Shown here: piece by piece, positions 6,880 through 8,870 of the stretch
Position numbering within the stretch: position 1 is the stretch's first letter
Layout of the letters: each line of letters begins with the position of its first letter
Source: Bacteroidetes bacterium GWA2_30_7
GTDB lineage: Bacteria > Bacteroidota > Bacteroidia > Bacteroidales > GWF2-33-38
Length of the DNA stretch: 8,870 bases
Assembly: GCA_001768155.1 (NCBI GenBank)
Contig: MENC01000045.1
Location: 7,899-16,768, forward strand
Direction of reading: 5' to 3'
Translations under genes and position numbers: made by a program
Notes under the pieces: model-generated
Seen by the model: the letters and a program-made list of their open reading frames with translations, nothing else
What the model was told of the DNA's origin: nothing
The model's database searches: none

Positions 6880-7290
6880 GAAATGAAGGTTTAGGGGAGA
6901 GAAATTGAATGTTGTTGTAAAGAAATGCAATGTTTGGGTAGAGAAATGCGATGTTGTTGTAAAGAAATGCAATGTTCGGGTAGAGAAATGAGATGTTATT
7001 GTAGAGAAATGCAATGTTCGGGTAGAGAAATGAGATGTTGTTGTAAAGAAATGCAATGTTCGGGTAAGGAAATGGAATCTTGTTGTAAAGAAATGAAGGT
7101 TTGAGGTAGAGAAATTAAATCTTCTTGTAAAGAAATGCGTGTTTAGGGTATAGAAATGAAGGTTTGAGGTAGAGAAATTGAATCTTGTTGTAGAGAAATG
7201 AAGGTTTGAGGTAAAGAAATTGATGTTTAGTGTGAAGAAATGCAATCTTCTTGTAAAGAAATGTGTGTTTAGGGTAGAGAAAGGGTGCAC
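6880..7290. repeat. 21-bp tandem repeat array, about 20 units
   Basis: A GAAAT core recurs at 6880, 6901, 6922 and so on every 21 bp without exception to 7258, with a degenerate last unit (GAAAG) at 7279. There is no indel across 20 units although the units differ at many positions. Two unit types alternate in the left half: GAAATGCAATGTTCGGGTAG and a GAAATGAGATGTTGTTGTAA type, each plus one base, giving a 42-bp higher-order repeat (6922-7068). The right half uses GAAATGAAGGTTTGAGGTAG and GTGTTTAGGG-bearing variants. The plus strand is nearly free of C. On the minus strand it reads as a 147-codon frame (GTG 7290 to 6847) of heptads such as HFFTTTS and HFSTRTL. Because 21 is a multiple of 3 and the consensus lacks stops, this openness is not evidence of a gene. 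Confidence 0.92.
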
Positions 7291-7310
7291 GACAAACTTT
7301 TGATAACAGA

Positions 7311-7817
7311 TTAAAATGTTAAATATTGAAAAGGTTCGATTATACGTTTGAATAGATTGGTTTTAGTGGTTTGGATTTCGGCATTAACAGATATCTGAGT
7401 ATTTATACTTATTTTATTAGCATTTTTTGAAAATGATTTTTCGGGGAGTTCAATATTAGAATTGTAATAACCTCCTGTTTTATCAATTTCTAAATCGTTG
7501 TTGATAGTAGTGATTTTACCAAATATTTTAAGGTTATATAGAGCGGGGATATTGTCGAAATTAATTATAACTGTTTGTCCGGTTTTTACTTTTTTGATTT
7601 CGTTTGCGGGAATTTTAAGGGTTATAAAGTTTTGGTTGTTTTGAGTTTTAATAATTGCGGTTGTTTTAATTGTGGGGGTATATTCAAAAAAGTAGCTTCC
7701 AATAATTAAGCAAATAAATATTGTAAATATTACAGAAATACCTATTCGTATTATAGCTGGCGGTATTTGCCCGATTATGTTTCTTACTTTTTCGCTTCGT
7801 AATTCTATATTTTCCAT
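7311..7817 (-). CDS. Short HlyD-like membrane fusion protein lacking the coiled-coil domain
   Basis: 168 residues from ATG 7817 (MENIELRSEKVRNIIGQIPP). An in-frame extension to 7937 would translate a dispersed repeat (giving RWSLSVVEM), so I reject it. One membrane segment covers about residues 22-46. The N-terminus and the C-terminal part (FITLKIPANEIKKVKTGQTV at 64, beta-barrel-like; AEIQTTKTNLFKRI at 146) resemble the two ends of HlyD-family adaptors that pair with peptide-exporting ABC transporters in Bacteroidota. Such adaptors are usually about 400 residues or more; the lipoyl/barrel-sandwich halves and long coiled-coil hairpin expected between residues 50 and 64 are missing. It lies 140 bp downstream of the ABC gene, on the same strand. 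It may be an internally deleted remnant or a genuine short adaptor. No frameshift or stop is seen. Confidence 0.68.
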   Translation of the reverse strand: MENIELRSEKVRNIIGQIPPAIIRIGISVIFTIFICLIIGSYFFEYTPTIKTTAIIKTQNNQNFITLKIPANEIKKVKTGQTVIINFDNIPALYNLKIFGKITTINNDLEIDKTGGYYNSNIELPEKSFSKNANKISINTQISVNAEIQTTKTNLFKRIIEPFQYLTF

Positions 7818-7877
7818 TTTATTATTATAATTTACCACATAGACACATTGAAAGAAACACATAGAGATTGCTTCGTG

Positions 7878-7904
7878 CATTTCGACTACGCTCAATGACC
7901 ACCT
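7878..7904 (+). repeat. Dispersed 27-nt intergenic repeat, copy 2
   Basis: CATTTCGACTACGCTCAATG continuing into ACCACCT matches 2875-2901 at 25 of 27 positions in the same orientation. It lies in the 140-bp gap between the ABC transporter and the HlyD-like gene, and its presence creates a false upstream extension of the HlyD-like reading frame. Confidence 0.75.
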
Positions 7905-7930
7905 CGCAATGACGGCAAACAGCCAACAAT

Positions 7931-7963
7931 TTAACAATACAGCAATTTAACAATTTATCAATT
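7931..7963 (+). repeat. AT-rich repeat, right copy of an inverted pair
   Basis: It matches the reverse complement of 6818-6850 at 30 of 33 positions and overlaps the last codons and TGA stop (7958-7960) of the ABC transporter gene. The stop of that gene is therefore supplied by, or abuts, repeat DNA. The pair brackets the HlyD-like gene and the tandem array. Confidence 0.65.
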
Positions 7964-8870
7964 TCCAAGTTCAAGTTGATTTTTAACGAGTTCGTAATAT
8001 GCTCCTCGTTTTTCGGTTAATTGTTTATGATTACCTGTTTCTACTATTTTTCCATCGTCTAATACTATTATTTGATTCGCATTTTTTACTGTGCTAAGAC
8101 GGTGTGCTACAATGATTACGGTTTTACCTTCGTAAAATTTTTGCAGATTTTCGACTATTGCTTTTTCGTTATTGGCATCGAGTGAGTTTGTGGCTTCGTC
8201 GAAAAACAGATAATCAGGATTTTTGTAAACTGCTCGTGCTATTAGTACTCTTTGTTTTTGTCCCTGACTAAGATTTTGTCCTTCGCCTCCTATTACTGTA
8301 TTGTACTTTAGTGGCAATTCCATTATAAAATCGTGAATGTTGGCGGTTTTTGCTGCATAAGCTAAACGGTCTTTATCTATTTCGTCGTTTGAAACTGCTA
8401 TGTTTCGGGCAATGGATTCGGAAAAAATAAATCCGTCCTGCATTACTGCTCCGCATTGGTTTCGCCACCATGTTGTATTAAAATTTTGTAAGTTTTTTTC
8501 GCCAATTATTATTTCGCCTTCTACCGGATTATAATATTGTAATAGTAATTTTATAAGTGTTGTTTTTCCGCTTCCGCTTGCTCCAACTATTGCTGTAACA
8601 TTGCCTTCGGGTATTTTCAGGGTAATTTGGTTTAATACTTTTTTTGAGTGTGGACCTTCGTACTGAAAGGTTAGGTTTGAGATATTAATTTCTTTGCTGT
8701 TTGACCTACCCCCGACCCCTTCCAAAGGAAGGGGAGAAAGAGTGGTTTCGGTTTTATTGGTGTTTTCGTCTGTTTTTTGATGTATTTCGTTTATCCGTTC
8801 GAGGCTTATTTTTGTGTCTTGCAAGTCGTGAATAAATTGTACAGTTTGCTCTATTGGAACGCTTAACTGC
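7958..8870 (-). CDS. Peptide-exporting ABC transporter, nucleotide-binding part (5' end outside window)
   Basis: The frame stays open to the right edge, so the TTG at 8824 is internal; 303 residues are visible. The first residues (QLSVPIEQTVQFIHDLQDTK, then ISLERINEI) are the end of the transmembrane domain and linker typical of exporters. The ATPase domain is complete: Walker A GASGSGKTT (from residue 96), Q-loop VMQDGFIFSESI (Q144), signature LSQGQ (200-204), Walker B YLFFDE (220-225), D-loop SLDA and switch His256 (IIVAHRLST). The style (FQYEGPHSKKVL, VMQDGFIFSESIARNIA) is that of Bacteroidota peptidase-domain-containing bacteriocin/peptide exporters, but any N-terminal C39 peptidase lies beyond the window. 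Residues 45-55 (SPLPLEGVGGR) are encoded by an interspersed palindromic repeat inserted in frame in the linker before the ATPase domain. A HlyD-like gene follows. Confidence 0.9.
   Translation of the reverse strand, partial: QLSVPIEQTVQFIHDLQDTKISLERINEIHQKTDENTNKTETTLSPLPLEGVGGRSNSKEINISNLTFQYEGPHSKKVLNQITLKIPEGNVTAIVGASGSGKTTLIKLLLQYYNPVEGEIIIGEKNLQNFNTTWWRNQCGAVMQDGFIFSESIARNIAVSNDEIDKDRLAYAAKTANIHDFIMELPLKYNTVIGGEGQNLSQGQKQRVLIARAVYKNPDYLFFDEATNSLDANNEKAIVENLQKFYEGKTVIIVAHRLSTVKNANQIIVLDDGKIVETGNHKQLTEKRGAYYELVKNQLELGN
8705..8740 (+). repeat. Palindromic interspersed repeat, copy 2, inside the ABC transporter gene
   Basis: CCCCTTCC-AAA-GGAAGGGG (8716-8734) forms a perfect 8-bp stem with the same AAA loop as the copy at 6777-6812, and the flanks align (28 of 36 identical). 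On the coding strand it gives LSPLPLEGVGGR in the linker ahead of the ATPase domain, keeping the frame. Confidence 0.82.

Noticed and set aside
6847..7290. A 147-codon minus-strand frame of heptapeptide repeats
   Set aside because: Its only start is a GTG, other frames of the array are also open over long stretches because the 21-bp period is a multiple of 3, and the variation among units shows no third-codon-position excess. I treat it as a tandem repeat.
6880..7290. CRISPR array
   Set aside because: The repeats are directly adjacent 21-bp units with no unique spacers, and no cas genes are present.
7818..7937. N-terminal extension of the HlyD-like protein to a start at 7937
   Set aside because: It translates intergenic repeat DNA (7878-7904) and gives a Cys/Trp-rich sequence unlike adaptor N-termini; MENIELRSEK at 7817 matches the expected family start.

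Overview
The window looks like a chromosomal piece of a Bacteroidota (Bacteroidetes) bacterium. It is AT-rich, start codons lack clear Shine-Dalgarno sequences, and the protein families are typical of the phylum: a PD40 propeller joined to a carboxypeptidase-regulatory-like (CRD) domain, a PA/M28/PDZ secreted aminopeptidase, and a peptide-exporting ABC transporter with a HlyD-type adaptor. I would not name a genus from this.

Layout. Positions 1-2826 hold two plus-strand genes. The first is the 3' end of a PD40/CRD protein that enters from the left edge, closed by a strong hairpin/T-tract terminator at 1037-1067. The second is an exported M28-family metallopeptidase starting at 1081. A 127-bp convergent gap (2827-2953) carries a dispersed repeat and a hairpin. 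From 2954 to the right edge every gene is on the minus strand. In transcription order they are: the 3' part of an ABC transporter (enters from the right edge, ends at 7958); a very short HlyD-like protein (7817-7311); a gene-poor, repeat-rich stretch (6676-7310); a 315-residue protein with a helical N-terminus and C-terminal CRD domain (6675-5728) followed by a terminator; and a two-gene unit of a secreted HExxH metallopeptidase (5589-4795) and a B12-type radical SAM enzyme (4786-2954), 8 bp apart.

How they may work together. The ABC/HlyD pair is of the kind that exports peptides. The radical SAM protein resembles the cobalamin-type group that includes RiPP-maturation methyltransferases, with a CX4CX2C cluster motif instead of CX3CX2C. 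Together with the metallopeptidase this could be a peptide modification/export neighbourhood, but I see no precursor peptide, and a terminator separates the halves, so this is only a hypothesis.

The most striking non-coding content is a strictly phased 21-bp tandem array (about 20 units, 6880-7290). It is surrounded by three families of dispersed repeats. One of these, a palindromic element with compensatory stem changes between its two copies, has been absorbed in frame into the ABC transporter gene. Several apparent start codons are artefacts: TTG 223, GTG 1045 inside a terminator stem, the 7937 start that reads through a repeat, and TTG 8824.
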